Both the position numbers and the translations under genes were made by a program. Shown here one piece after another: positions 1 to 6,487 of a stretch of DNA of 15,093 bases (position 1 is the first letter of the stretch; every line of letters begins with the position of its first letter). The DNA is from Bacteroidales bacterium GP4 (GTDB lineage Bacteria; Bacteroidota; Bacteroidia; Bacteroidales; Muribaculaceae): assembly GCA_001701065.1 (NCBI GenBank), contig DAAL01000239.1, positions 1 to 15,093 on the forward strand, read 5' to 3'. The notes under the pieces were generated by a model. It was not told the origin of the DNA and ran no database searches. It saw nothing but the letters and a program-made list of their open reading frames with translations.

Positions 1-729
1 GAAATGATAGCCCACAACCCGAATGCCCACAAACACATATCGGCGGTACTGTGCCTTGGACGCGGGTACCGATGGAAGTTTGTCAGCCGCTTCACGGTAA
101 GCCATTCCTGAGTAAGCCACACCTTTGAGCTTTAGCCTGTCGCGGAACAGATTATATAGTTCAAAGAGGATGACCCACAGGTTGAAGAAATTCTTCACTC
201 CGGTGGCGGCAGTGTCGTCAGGGTTGAGGTGTCGCCAAAGGTGAACCTGATCGGCATAGCCAATAGGGTCATTCCAATAGCGGTTGATTATATCCACCTG
301 TTCCTCAGTGAGATAATTGGAGGAGATATCTTTGAAATTGCTTATGTTCTTAAGAAGTTCGGATGCATTGACGCAGTATCGGTCAATGTCGTCAAAATCA
401 TTGAGTACCATCTCACCCCACGGCAGGAAGTAGTCAAAGGAATTGTCGACGGCAGCTCCGGTGCGGCGAGAAATGATTGTCCTGTAACATTCATATAGAT
501 CAAAGAGCAGATCTAACCGTGAAGGAACTACAGTTTCCGTGATGTCGCACACCATCTCATCAATAGTGGTCATGGCAGGCAGAACCATCGTGGAGGGAAG
601 CAACTCGGTCAGATAATCCGTGAAGAATGCTATGCAGCGTTTGCTTGGAAACACGAAGCAGGTGTCAACAAGTTCATCGCATCGGTTCTGAACGTAGGCT
701 TCAGCTATTTGGCGCAGAAAAGGCTTCAT
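1..729 (-). CDS. AddB-like PD-(D/E)XK nuclease family protein, N-terminal part (runs off window)
   Basis: The minus-strand frame from ATG 729-727 stays open to base 1 (243 codons), so only the N-terminus is present. Visible motifs are FVFPSKR (residues 25-31), then a WGEMVLNDFDDID segment (104-116) and FVGIRVVG (233-240). These match the N-terminal inactive helicase-like domain of Bacteroidetes AddB-type proteins, which read VFP(N/S)(K/R)RA, WGE..L.DFDD and FVGFN. Family members are about 950 residues, end in a PD-(D/E)XK nuclease domain and work with an AddA-type helicase in double-strand-break resection. The nuclease domain and any addA would lie beyond base 1. The start codon overlaps the holB stop (ATGA), so translation is probably coupled. 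Family identity is recognised from motifs; the recombination role is from family knowledge. Confidence 0.8.
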   Translation of the reverse strand, partial: MKPFLRQIAEAYVQNRCDELVDTCFVFPSKRCIAFFTDYLTELLPSTMVLPAMTTIDEMVCDITETVVPSRLDLLFDLYECYRTIISRRTGAAVDNSFDYFLPWGEMVLNDFDDIDRYCVNASELLKNISNFKDISSNYLTEEQVDIINRYWNDPIGYADQVHLWRHLNPDDTAATGVKNFFNLWVILFELYNLFRDRLKLKGVAYSGMAYREAADKLPSVPASKAQYRRYVFVGIRVVGYHF

Positions 730-1853
730 GCTTTCAATAGGAGGATTACGCGGGTGGCAACGTCGAAAAACACAATCTTAGAGTTGGTGTTACCGCTGAT
801 GTCAGTAATTGCATCATCAAAGGTCTTAACCAACTGAACCACGTTCCGCTCATTGATGAACGGTGAGAATTTGGCTGAGAAGCTGCTTTCGTCATTGTTG
901 AGGTAGCTGAGGCGCGGGTCGTGGAGATTATAGATGAAATTCTCGCGCATCAGACGGGTGCAGTAGCGCAGAAATGAAAGTTGCTGTTCGCGGCTCATCT
1001 CCGCCACCTCCACTGCCCATTTGCGAAGTTCCACAATCTTGCGCTGGTAGGCAAGTCGCATCAGCTCAATGAATTTCGCCAGGAACAGTCGGCTTTCGTC
1101 GGCTATTGAAAGCTGACGTACCGCTTCAGTGATAGAGCCTTCGGCATTGTGGGCGATGGCTGCAGCATCCTGTGGGTCGACGGAATAGTTGTTGCACAGG
1201 TAATCCGTCACCTCAGCATCCGGCAGACGGTTCACCTCAATCCTCCGGCAGCGGGAGTAGATTGTAGGGAGTATTTCGCCCGGTGCATCGGAAGTGACGA
1301 TGAAAAGGGAGTCGCCAAGCGGTTCCTCAATCAGCTTCAGCATCTTGTTGGCGCACTGCTCGTTCATCTTTTCCGGCAACCACATCAGCACGATTTTGTA
1401 TTTTGAATAATGCGAGGTGAACGACAGCTTGTGAAGCAGGTCGTCGCTCTCCGTCACATAGATGGAAGGCTGAGTGGATGGATTGCCCAAGATGCGGGTC
1501 CAGTTCGCCGGATTCATATATATGTCATCATTGAGAAACTGGTGCCATTCCTCACTGAAATCATCGGAAAGGGGAGGGCGGGATGAATTCTTTTTCTTTA
1601 TCACCGGGAAAGAATAGATAGTGTCGATGTGGTTGAACGACTGATGCTGCCTGCAGGAAGGACATTGGCCACAACTGTCACCATTGGTGCGGTTCTCGCA
1701 GTGGATATATTGAGCCAGCGCACGAGCCAGCGCGAACTTGCCTACCCCCTGTTTCCCTTGGAGGAGCAGAGCATGGGGAATACGGTCGGCATCAACGAGT
1801 GCCACGAGCTGTTCTTTAACCGAGTTATGTCCGGGAATATCAGAGAATTTCAT
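726..1853 (-). CDS. holB: DNA polymerase III subunit delta' (clamp loader)
   Basis: This 375-residue AAA+ protein is the delta' subunit of the clamp loader, which opens the beta clamp during replication. A P-loop-like GKQGVGKF lies at residues 33-40, a four-cysteine zinc module at Cys52, Cys61, Cys64 and Cys67 (CGQCPSC), the conserved MLKLIEEP at 171-178, and the SRC motif at 200-202 that serves as arginine finger. The P-loop has Phe in place of the usual Ser/Thr, and the Walker B position reads LMWLPEKMN rather than an acidic DEA(D/H). Both fit the non-hydrolysing role known for delta'. The reading starts 3 nt after the metF stop and ends overlapping the next start (ATGA), so it sits inside a tight four-gene run. 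The C-terminal third is less conserved, as usual for the collar domain. Confidence 0.93.
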   Translation of the reverse strand: MKFSDIPGHNSVKEQLVALVDADRIPHALLLQGKQGVGKFALARALAQYIHCENRTNGDSCGQCPSCRQHQSFNHIDTIYSFPVIKKKNSSRPPLSDDFSEEWHQFLNDDIYMNPANWTRILGNPSTQPSIYVTESDDLLHKLSFTSHYSKYKIVLMWLPEKMNEQCANKMLKLIEEPLGDSLFIVTSDAPGEILPTIYSRCRRIEVNRLPDAEVTDYLCNNYSVDPQDAAAIAHNAEGSITEAVRQLSIADESRLFLAKFIELMRLAYQRKIVELRKWAVEVAEMSREQQLSFLRYCTRLMRENFIYNLHDPRLSYLNNDESSFSAKFSPFINERNVVQLVKTFDDAITDISGNTNSKIVFFDVATRVILLLKA

Positions 1854-1856
1854 GCG

Positions 1857-2813
1857 TCAGAACAGATTTGATAAGACTTCTTTAACTGAGGAAATGGCGT
1901 TGTGGGAATAGAAATGGATGGATGGCACACCGGCTTCATAAAGCTCAGCGGACTGTTGCAGGCACCACTCGACGCCAACCCGTTTTGCCTCCTTGTCATC
2001 GGTGCACTCCATGAGCCGCTTCGCTAATGCGTCAGGAAGGTCAACGCGGAACACCTTTGGGAGCAGCGTCAGCTGGTTAAGGTTGATGATAGGCTTGATG
2101 CCGGGTATGATAGGCACGTCAATGCCTGCCTCCCGTGCCATCTCCACGAACTTGAAATACTTGTTGTTGTCAAAGAACATCTGGGTGACCACGTAATCAG
2201 CGCCTGCATCCACTTTTGCCTTAAGCCACTGAAGGTCAATAGCCATGTTGGGCGATTCCTCATGTTTTTCGGGATAACCGGCAACGCCATAAGAGAACTG
2301 CGTCAGAGGCATGATATCCATTGGTGTACCGTCAATAAACTGACCGCGATTGAAGGCATTTACTTGTGCCTGAAGTTCCAGTGCGTGAGAATAGCCGTCG
2401 GGGTTAGGGATGAAGCGGGGGTCATGTTTCGCTTTATCGCCACGGAGAATCAGCAGGTTAGTGATTCCAAGGAAGTTGAGGTCGATAAGAGCATATTCGG
2501 TCTCCAAACGGGAGTAGCCTGAACAGATTATGTGAGGAACGGAGGGAAGGTTGTAGCGGTGCTGGATTGCAGCTGCAACCGCCACGGTTCCGGGGCGAGA
2601 GCGTTCCGACACCCGGCGATACAGACCGTCGGGGGTGGTTTTGTACACCATCTCGCTGCGGTGGGTAGTGATGTTAATATATAGCGGCTTGAACTCTTTA
2701 AGGGTATCTACGTTTTTGAACAGTTGCGATATGCCTTTGCCTTTTAACGGCGGAAGAAGCTCAAATGAAAATCCGGTCGAAGTGCGTGACGCAAGAATAT
2801 CGGCGATACTCAT
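1857..2813 (-). CDS. metF: Methylenetetrahydrofolate reductase
   Basis: A 318-residue FAD-dependent TIM-barrel enzyme that reduces 5,10-methylene-THF to 5-methyl-THF, the methyl donor for methionine synthase. Key positions can be read directly: Glu18 in FSFELLPP (the general acid, E. coli Glu28), LRGD at 123-126 (flavin-contacting Asp), Gln211 in VTQMFFD (folate binding, E. coli Gln183), and the C-terminal IHFYSHN segment near 299-305. Length and motif order match bacterial MetF (about 290-320 aa), without the C-terminal regulatory domain of eukaryotic enzymes. It starts 10 nt after the tsaB stop and ends 3 nt before holB, so it is probably cotranscribed with them. No SAM or cobalamin riboswitch fits in the 10-nt gap, and no methionine synthase gene is in the window. 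Confidence 0.96.
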   Translation of the reverse strand: MSIADILASRTSTGFSFELLPPLKGKGISQLFKNVDTLKEFKPLYINITTHRSEMVYKTTPDGLYRRVSERSRPGTVAVAAAIQHRYNLPSVPHIICSGYSRLETEYALIDLNFLGITNLLILRGDKAKHDPRFIPNPDGYSHALELQAQVNAFNRGQFIDGTPMDIMPLTQFSYGVAGYPEKHEESPNMAIDLQWLKAKVDAGADYVVTQMFFDNNKYFKFVEMAREAGIDVPIIPGIKPIINLNQLTLLPKVFRVDLPDALAKRLMECTDDKEAKRVGVEWCLQQSAELYEAGVPSIHFYSHNAISSVKEVLSNLF

Positions 2814-2823
2814 GATGATAGGT

Positions 2824-3513
2824 TTATATTTTAGACTTAGGTGTCGTGGCTTGGAATTCCTTCAGGTACTCGGGCACTGAATAGGCAAGGTCTATGAATT
2901 TCTTGTCACGGAACGCTTTCTCGGATAGAGCCATCATGTTGGCTGCAAGAGGATGCATTTCAGTGATGAAGTTGGCGTTGGGGTGACTGAGAAGTTCACG
3001 TGCTTTGTCGCTGCCGTTGCCGAAGAATATCACAGGTCCTTTTTCGAGGTATTCGTGGTAACTGTTCTCGTCGAGGATGAGAGGAGCGGGCTTCATGAGC
3101 GGCGACAGGGAGTAATCGTAGACACCTGTGTACACTTCCATGCGGCGTGCGTCGATCATGGGCGCAAACATCACATTCTCGTCGAAGAAGTCACTGAACA
3201 TGACATCCACAGTCAGAATCTCAAGCGTGTTTATGCCTATTAGCGGCAAGTCGAGCGCATAGGCAAGTCCTTTTGCTTCGGAAAGACCTATTCTTAGTCC
3301 GGTGTAGCTGCCGGGGCCTATGCTCACTGCTATAGCTTCAAGTGTAAGATTCTTGTGTTTAGCTTCTTCAAGGCAGTCTTTTATGTATCCGCTGAGAAGC
3401 GCGGCATGGTTATGACCTTGGTAATCCTGGAGTTGCTTTATTACTGTCCCGTCGTAAGTCAAAGCGACGGAACACACGTTGGTAGATGTTTCAATATTTA
3501 GTATTACAGCCAT
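2824..3513 (-). CDS. tsaB: tRNA t6A biosynthesis protein TsaB
   Basis: A 229-residue ASKHA-fold protein. TsaB dimerises with TsaD and, with TsaE, transfers the threonylcarbamoyl group from TsaC product to A37 of ANN-decoding tRNAs. The N-terminus NIETSTNVCSVAL (6-18) and the signature GPGSYTGLRIGLSEAKGLAY (66-85) are diagnostic. Unlike TsaD, the protein lacks the full metal-binding His set, as expected for this paralogue. Length is typical (about 230 aa). It is the first gene of the minus-strand run tsaB-metF-holB-AddB-like and is divergent from yicC across an 83-bp gap holding a TAACTTTG -7 element. The start at 3513 is the only one that keeps the conserved N-terminal strand. Confidence 0.95.
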   Translation of the reverse strand: MAVILNIETSTNVCSVALTYDGTVIKQLQDYQGHNHAALLSGYIKDCLEEAKHKNLTLEAIAVSIGPGSYTGLRIGLSEAKGLAYALDLPLIGINTLEILTVDVMFSDFFDENVMFAPMIDARRMEVYTGVYDYSLSPLMKPAPLILDENSYHEYLEKGPVIFFGNGSDKARELLSHPNANFITEMHPLAANMMALSEKAFRDKKFIDLAYSVPEYLKEFQATTPKSKI

Positions 3514-3532
3514 GATGCGACATTTTTCAGCA

Positions 3533-3540
3533 CAAAGTTA
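3533..3540 (-). promoter_or_regulatory. Candidate -7 element (TAACTTTG) for tsaB operon
   Basis: On the minus strand the octamer TAACTTTG matches the Bacteroidetes primary sigma -7 consensus TAnnTTTG exactly. It lies 19 bp upstream of the tsaB start, giving a very short leader. A clear TTTG -33 box is not visible about 20 bp further upstream; that stretch is only T-rich. Eight-base matches are common in AT-rich gaps, so position supports it more than sequence. Confidence 0.45.
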
Positions 3541-3572
3541 CGATTTATTCTAAAAAATAGACTGATAATTAT

Positions 3573-3580
3573 TATTTTTG
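3573..3580 (+). promoter_or_regulatory. Candidate -7 element (TATTTTTG) for yicC operon
   Basis: TATTTTTG fits TAnnTTTG exactly and ends 16 bp before the yicC ATG. It faces away from the tsaB element in the same 83-bp divergent gap, so both operons could be fired from one small region. No convincing TTTG -33 box is present at the expected distance. Confidence 0.45.
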
Positions 3581-3596
3581 TGGAAAATATACGACG

Positions 3597-4472
3597 ATGA
3601 TACTTTCAATGACCGGATTTGGGAAGGCGATTGTCACCTTGCCCAATAAAAAAATCAGTGTGGAGATAAAGTCACTAAACAGTAAACAGCTTGACATCTC
3701 CGCACGTGTGCCTACTGTTTTTCGTGAAAAAGAGCTTGATATCCGAAACATGATTGCCGCTCGGGTAGAACGCGGAAAAATCGACCTTCAGATAGCGGTC
3801 GAGACCATCGGTGCCGATACATCGGTGTCTTTGAATCTGCCGCTTATAGCCGCTTACAAGAAACAGGTGGAGGAGATGGCTAAGACATTGGAGATAGCGT
3901 GGCCTTCCGACTGGTATAGTGTGCTGCTGCGTTTCCCCGAAACCATAAAGAGTGAATTGCCGGCGGCTCTTCCTGAGGAAGAAGCGCAGGCTTTGTTCAG
4001 TGCCGTGGATGAAGCGGTGGAAGGATTGATGCAGTTCCGTGCCAAGGAAGGGCATAAGCTCGAAGAATTTTTTACACGTCGTATAGAAAATATCCGTGAG
4101 CTGCTGAAATCAATTGACCTTTACGAACAGGAACGCGTTGCAAAAATCAGAGCGCGCATCGAGGAAAATCTCCAGAAAGTGGTGGCGAATGACTATGACA
4201 AGAACCGTTTTGAACAGGAAATGATCTATTATATCGAAAAACTGGATATAAACGAAGAAAAACAGCGTCTTACCCAGCACTTGAATTATTTCCTTGAAAC
4301 TATGAAAACAGGTTCCGGTCAAGGCAAAAAGCTCGGATTTATCTCGCAGGAGATGGGTAGAGAGATAAACACTCTCGGCTCCAAGTCGAACCATGCCGAA
4401 ATGCAGATTATAGTGGTGAAGATGAAGGACGAGCTTGAGCAGATAAAAGAACAGGTGCTTAACGTAATGTAA
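3597..4472 (+). CDS. yicC: YicC/YloC family endoribonuclease
   Basis: A 291-residue protein with the canonical YicC N-terminus MTGFGKA (residues 5-11), the EIKSLNSKQLDI segment (23-34) and the strongly conserved C-terminal DUF1732 region, with LGFISQEMGREINTLGSKSN at about residues 246-265. E. coli YicC has been reported as an endoribonuclease acting on RNA, including the small RNA RyhB; the role in Bacteroidales is by family membership. Glu/Lys-rich helices in the middle (about 150-225) suggest extended helical packing. The start at 3597 gives MILSM; the internal Met5 (position 3609) is the start homologues most often use, so either is possible. It lies 8 nt upstream of gmk, matching the yicC/yloC-gmk neighbourhood seen in other phyla such as Firmicutes. 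Confidence 0.93.
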   Translation: MILSMTGFGKAIVTLPNKKISVEIKSLNSKQLDISARVPTVFREKELDIRNMIAARVERGKIDLQIAVETIGADTSVSLNLPLIAAYKKQVEEMAKTLEIAWPSDWYSVLLRFPETIKSELPAALPEEEAQALFSAVDEAVEGLMQFRAKEGHKLEEFFTRRIENIRELLKSIDLYEQERVAKIRARIEENLQKVVANDYDKNRFEQEMIYYIEKLDINEEKQRLTQHLNYFLETMKTGSGQGKKLGFISQEMGREINTLGSKSNHAEMQIIVVKMKDELEQIKEQVLNVM

Positions 4473-4480
4473 AACCTGAC

Positions 4481-5050
4481 ATGGAAGGAAAAATTATAAT
4501 AATCTCAGCTCCATCGGGATGTGGAAAGTCCACAATCATCAATGCTCTGCTGGAGAATAATGATTTGGACCTGCAATTCTCCGTTTCTGCCACAAGCCGC
4601 AAGCCAAGGCAGGGTGAAGAACACGGCAAGAATTATTATTTCCTCACTGAAGAGGAGTTTAAGGACAAAATCAGCAAAGACCTTTTCGTGGAATACGAGG
4701 AGGTGTACAACGGATGCCATTACGGGACTTTGAAGAGCGAGATAGAGCGCATTACCGGTTCATGCCATAACGTTATACTCGACATAGATGTAAAAGGTGC
4801 CTTGAACGTGAAGAGAATCTACGGTGACAGGGCTTTGGCGTTGTTCATCCAGCCGCCGTCGCTCGAAACCCTTCGTCAGCGTCTTGAAAGCCGCGCCACC
4901 GATGCTCAGGAAGTCATAGAAGAGCGTGTGGCTAAGGCTGCCTATGAATTGGGTTTCGCTCCTCAATATGACAAAGTGGTGGTAAATGACAAACTGGATG
5001 TGGCTGTGGCTGATGTCCATGATGTCATAGCCGAGTTTATCGGAGCGTGA
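4481..5050 (+). CDS. gmk: Guanylate kinase
   Basis: A 189-residue enzyme phosphorylating GMP to GDP with ATP, essential for GTP/dGTP supply and recycling of cyclic guanine nucleotides. The P-loop APSGCGKST is at residues 10-18. The GMP-binding signature SATSRKPRQGE (36-46) is followed by the tyrosine-containing GKNYYFLTEEEF (49-60) of the NMP-binding lid. ILDIDVKGA (about 99-107) is the second conserved acidic strand. Length is slightly under the E. coli enzyme (207) and normal for Bacteroidetes. The gene begins 8 nt after yicC and its TGA abuts nadD, so both neighbours are likely cotranscribed. Confidence 0.97.
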   Translation: MEGKIIIISAPSGCGKSTIINALLENNDLDLQFSVSATSRKPRQGEEHGKNYYFLTEEEFKDKISKDLFVEYEEVYNGCHYGTLKSEIERITGSCHNVILDIDVKGALNVKRIYGDRALALFIQPPSLETLRQRLESRATDAQEVIEERVAKAAYELGFAPQYDKVVVNDKLDVAVADVHDVIAEFIGA

Positions 5051-5052
5051 CT

Positions 5053-5631
5053 ATGTGCGCCCGCAAGAAAATAGGATTGTTCGGAGGGTCGTTTGACCCG
5101 GTTCACACTGGGCATCTCATGGTAGCGTCATTCATCGCCCAAAACAGCGGATTGGATGAAGTGTGGCTGAATTTGTCGCCATGCAATCCGTTGAAGAAAG
5201 AGCCGCGTGAGTCAAGCGACGATGACCGCTTGGAGATGCTGCGTCTTGCCACAGCGGGAGTGCCCTTCCTGAATGTGTGCAGTGTCGAGCTTACGATGCC
5301 TTATCCCTCTTACACCATCAGCACGTTACGCCTGTTGAAGGAAATGTACCCTGACTGTGATTTCAGGTTGATTATTGGAAGCGACAACTGGAATCTTTTC
5401 GACCGATGGAAGGACTCGGATGCTATAATAAATGACTTCGGAGTGATTGTGTATCCCCGTCCCGGCTATCCTGTGGATTATCAACATGAGGGGGTGATCG
5501 TAGTCGATGCGCCTCTTGTCGAATTGTCGTCTACATTTATTAGGAAAAACGTTAAGGAAGGAAAAGATATGAACTTTTTCTTGCCGCAGGCGGTATATCA
5601 ATATATTCATGAAAGAAACTTATATAGATAA
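5053..5631 (+). CDS. nadD: Nicotinate-nucleotide adenylyltransferase
   Basis: A 192-residue nucleotidyltransferase that makes deamido-NAD from nicotinate mononucleotide and ATP. The N-terminal GLFGGSFDPVHTGH (8-21) carries the HxGH catalytic motif (His18, His21). IIGSDNW (107-113) and SSTFIR (159-164, the ISSTxxR motif) complete the active site. I chose ATG 5053, two bases after the gmk stop. An in-frame GTG at 5047 overlapping the gmk TGA would add two residues (Met-Thr) and cannot be excluded. Its TAA shares one base with the ATG of the following DUF5063 gene (TAATG), indicating translational coupling. Length is in the usual range for bacterial NadD (190-215). Confidence 0.95.
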   Translation: MCARKKIGLFGGSFDPVHTGHLMVASFIAQNSGLDEVWLNLSPCNPLKKEPRESSDDDRLEMLRLATAGVPFLNVCSVELTMPYPSYTISTLRLLKEMYPDCDFRLIIGSDNWNLFDRWKDSDAIINDFGVIVYPRPGYPVDYQHEGVIVVDAPLVELSSTFIRKNVKEGKDMNFFLPQAVYQYIHERNLYR

Positions 5632-6140
5632 TGGAAGAAAGAATCCTTAATAATAATGCGCTTGCTCTTATAGGACTGTGCAATGAATACTGCCAGGCAC
5701 TTGAAAATTCTCGTGAGTCAATGCCTGAAGATTTTATCGACAATATGCTGCGGTTATTGCCGCGAATCTATATATCGGTGTCCGATGTAAGTCTTGGAGT
5801 GATGAACGGCGACGCTTACCTTGACTCTTACTTAGAGGAGGATTACTACGAGTCGATACGCCGTAATGTGGAGAATCTGCTCGGACCTAATGACACTTAT
5901 CTGGAGGTATTCGAGGAGAATATGAAGTACTCTGACACCCCTATAGCTACCTCCATTTCGGAAGGGCTTACTGATATCTTTCAGGTGATGTACAACTTCA
6001 TTGAGACCATAAAGGACGCTCCGGAAGAGTTTGTCGCCGATGGAGTGATGGCACTTAAAGAGGATTTTGAAGGTTACTGGAGCCGAATATTGTGCAATGT
6101 GCTCAGAGCATTGAACAATGTGAAATATTTCGATAAATAA
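5631..6140 (+). CDS. DUF5063 domain-containing protein (function unknown)
   Basis: A 169-residue acidic cytoplasmic protein with no signal peptide or membrane segment. I recognise it as a Bacteroidetes DUF5063 protein from the block of conserved-looking acidic and aromatic residues: LEEDYYESIRRNVENLLGP (68-86), DTYLEVFEENMKYSDTPI (88-105) and ISEGLTDIFQVMYNFI (109-124), ending with a Trp150 and LRALNNVKY helix. It appears all-helical. No catalytic motif is apparent to me. The ATG overlaps the nadD stop by one base, and the gene is the last of the yicC-gmk-nadD run, so it is expressed with nucleotide and NAD genes. That link is context only and does not define a function. The C-terminal codons form half of an inverted repeat that spans the convergent merR stop. 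Confidence 0.85.
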   Translation: MEERILNNNALALIGLCNEYCQALENSRESMPEDFIDNMLRLLPRIYISVSDVSLGVMNGDAYLDSYLEEDYYESIRRNVENLLGPNDTYLEVFEENMKYSDTPIATSISEGLTDIFQVMYNFIETIKDAPEEFVADGVMALKEDFEGYWSRILCNVLRALNNVKYFDK

Positions 6141-6157
6141 TCCCTTGTCATTTATCG
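6131..6157. repeat. Inverted repeat spanning both convergent stop codons
   Basis: A perfect 8-bp inverted repeat, CGATAAAT (6131-6138) and ATTTATCG (6150-6157), surrounds an 11-nt spacer. It contains the DUF5063 stop (6138-6140) and the merR stop (6152-6154). A T-run does not follow on either strand, so it is not a classical intrinsic terminator. It could form a 3'-end stabilising hairpin in either mRNA. Confidence 0.5.
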
Positions 6158-6487
6158 GAGCATGTTAAGAGCGTCAAGCATTTCTTGAAGCTCTTTTTTT
6201 ATTTCTTTAAGCCGGTCCACTGCAAGTGAATGCCGAAGCACTCCGGTGTGGTTGTTCTTCAATTGTTCCTGGGCTGCTTCTATTTTTAGTCCCTTGTCTT
6301 TTACAAGATAACGCACCATTTTTATTTTCTCTATATCGGCTGGGGTGTAGAAGCGTGTGCCCCCTTTGTTGCGCCGGGGCTTTATCATCGTGAACTGTGA
6401 TTCCCAGAATCGCAGAGTGGAAGCCGGAAGACCGGTGATTTCCTCCACTTCCTTTATCTTATAATATTTCTTGTCGAGATTCTCCAT
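6152..6487 (-). CDS. MerR family transcriptional regulator (small)
   Basis: A 111-residue MerR-type DNA-binding protein. The winged helix-turn-helix spans about residues 8-75: YYKIKEVEEITGLPASTLRF (8-27) is the HTH, and GTRFYTPADIEKI (43-55) is the wing with the typical R-x-Y-x-x-x-D/E-I pattern. Residues 85-111 form a short helical tail suited to dimerisation. There is no cysteine or other obvious effector-binding domain, so the usual metal, redox or drug ligands are unlikely. The ATG overlaps the stop of the upstream M23 peptidase gene (TAATG on the minus strand), so the two are translated from one message. Targets are unknown; autoregulation or a cell-envelope regulon is possible. Residues 97-107 are encoded opposite the terminator of the convergent operon. 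Confidence 0.9.
   Translation of the reverse strand: MENLDKKYYKIKEVEEITGLPASTLRFWESQFTMIKPRRNKGGTRFYTPADIEKIKMVRYLVKDKGLKIEAAQEQLKNNHTGVLRHSLAVDRLKEIKKELQEMLDALNMLR
6167..6200 (+). terminator. Intrinsic terminator of yicC-gmk-nadD-DUF5063 operon, inside merR
   Basis: Reading the plus strand, AAGAGC (6167-6172) plus TCAAG (6174-6178) pair with CTTGA (6184-6188) plus GCTCTT (6190-6195), with one G/A mismatch and a 5-nt loop CATTT. A run of seven T (6194-6200) follows. This is a textbook Rho-independent terminator for the plus-strand operon, placed 27 nt beyond the DUF5063 stop but within the coding region of the convergent merR. Confidence 0.85.

Noticed and set aside
229..498. 89-codon plus-strand frame at the left end
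   Set aside because: It is antisense to the AddB-like gene, whose minus-strand frame is continuous and carries family motifs.
2814..2823. Possible SAM or cobalamin riboswitch controlling metF
   Set aside because: Only 10 nt separate tsaB and metF, too little for any riboswitch, and none is seen upstream of tsaB.
3675..4055. 126-codon antisense frame inside yicC
   Set aside because: Fully contained in a well-supported gene with a low-complexity His/Phe-rich translation.
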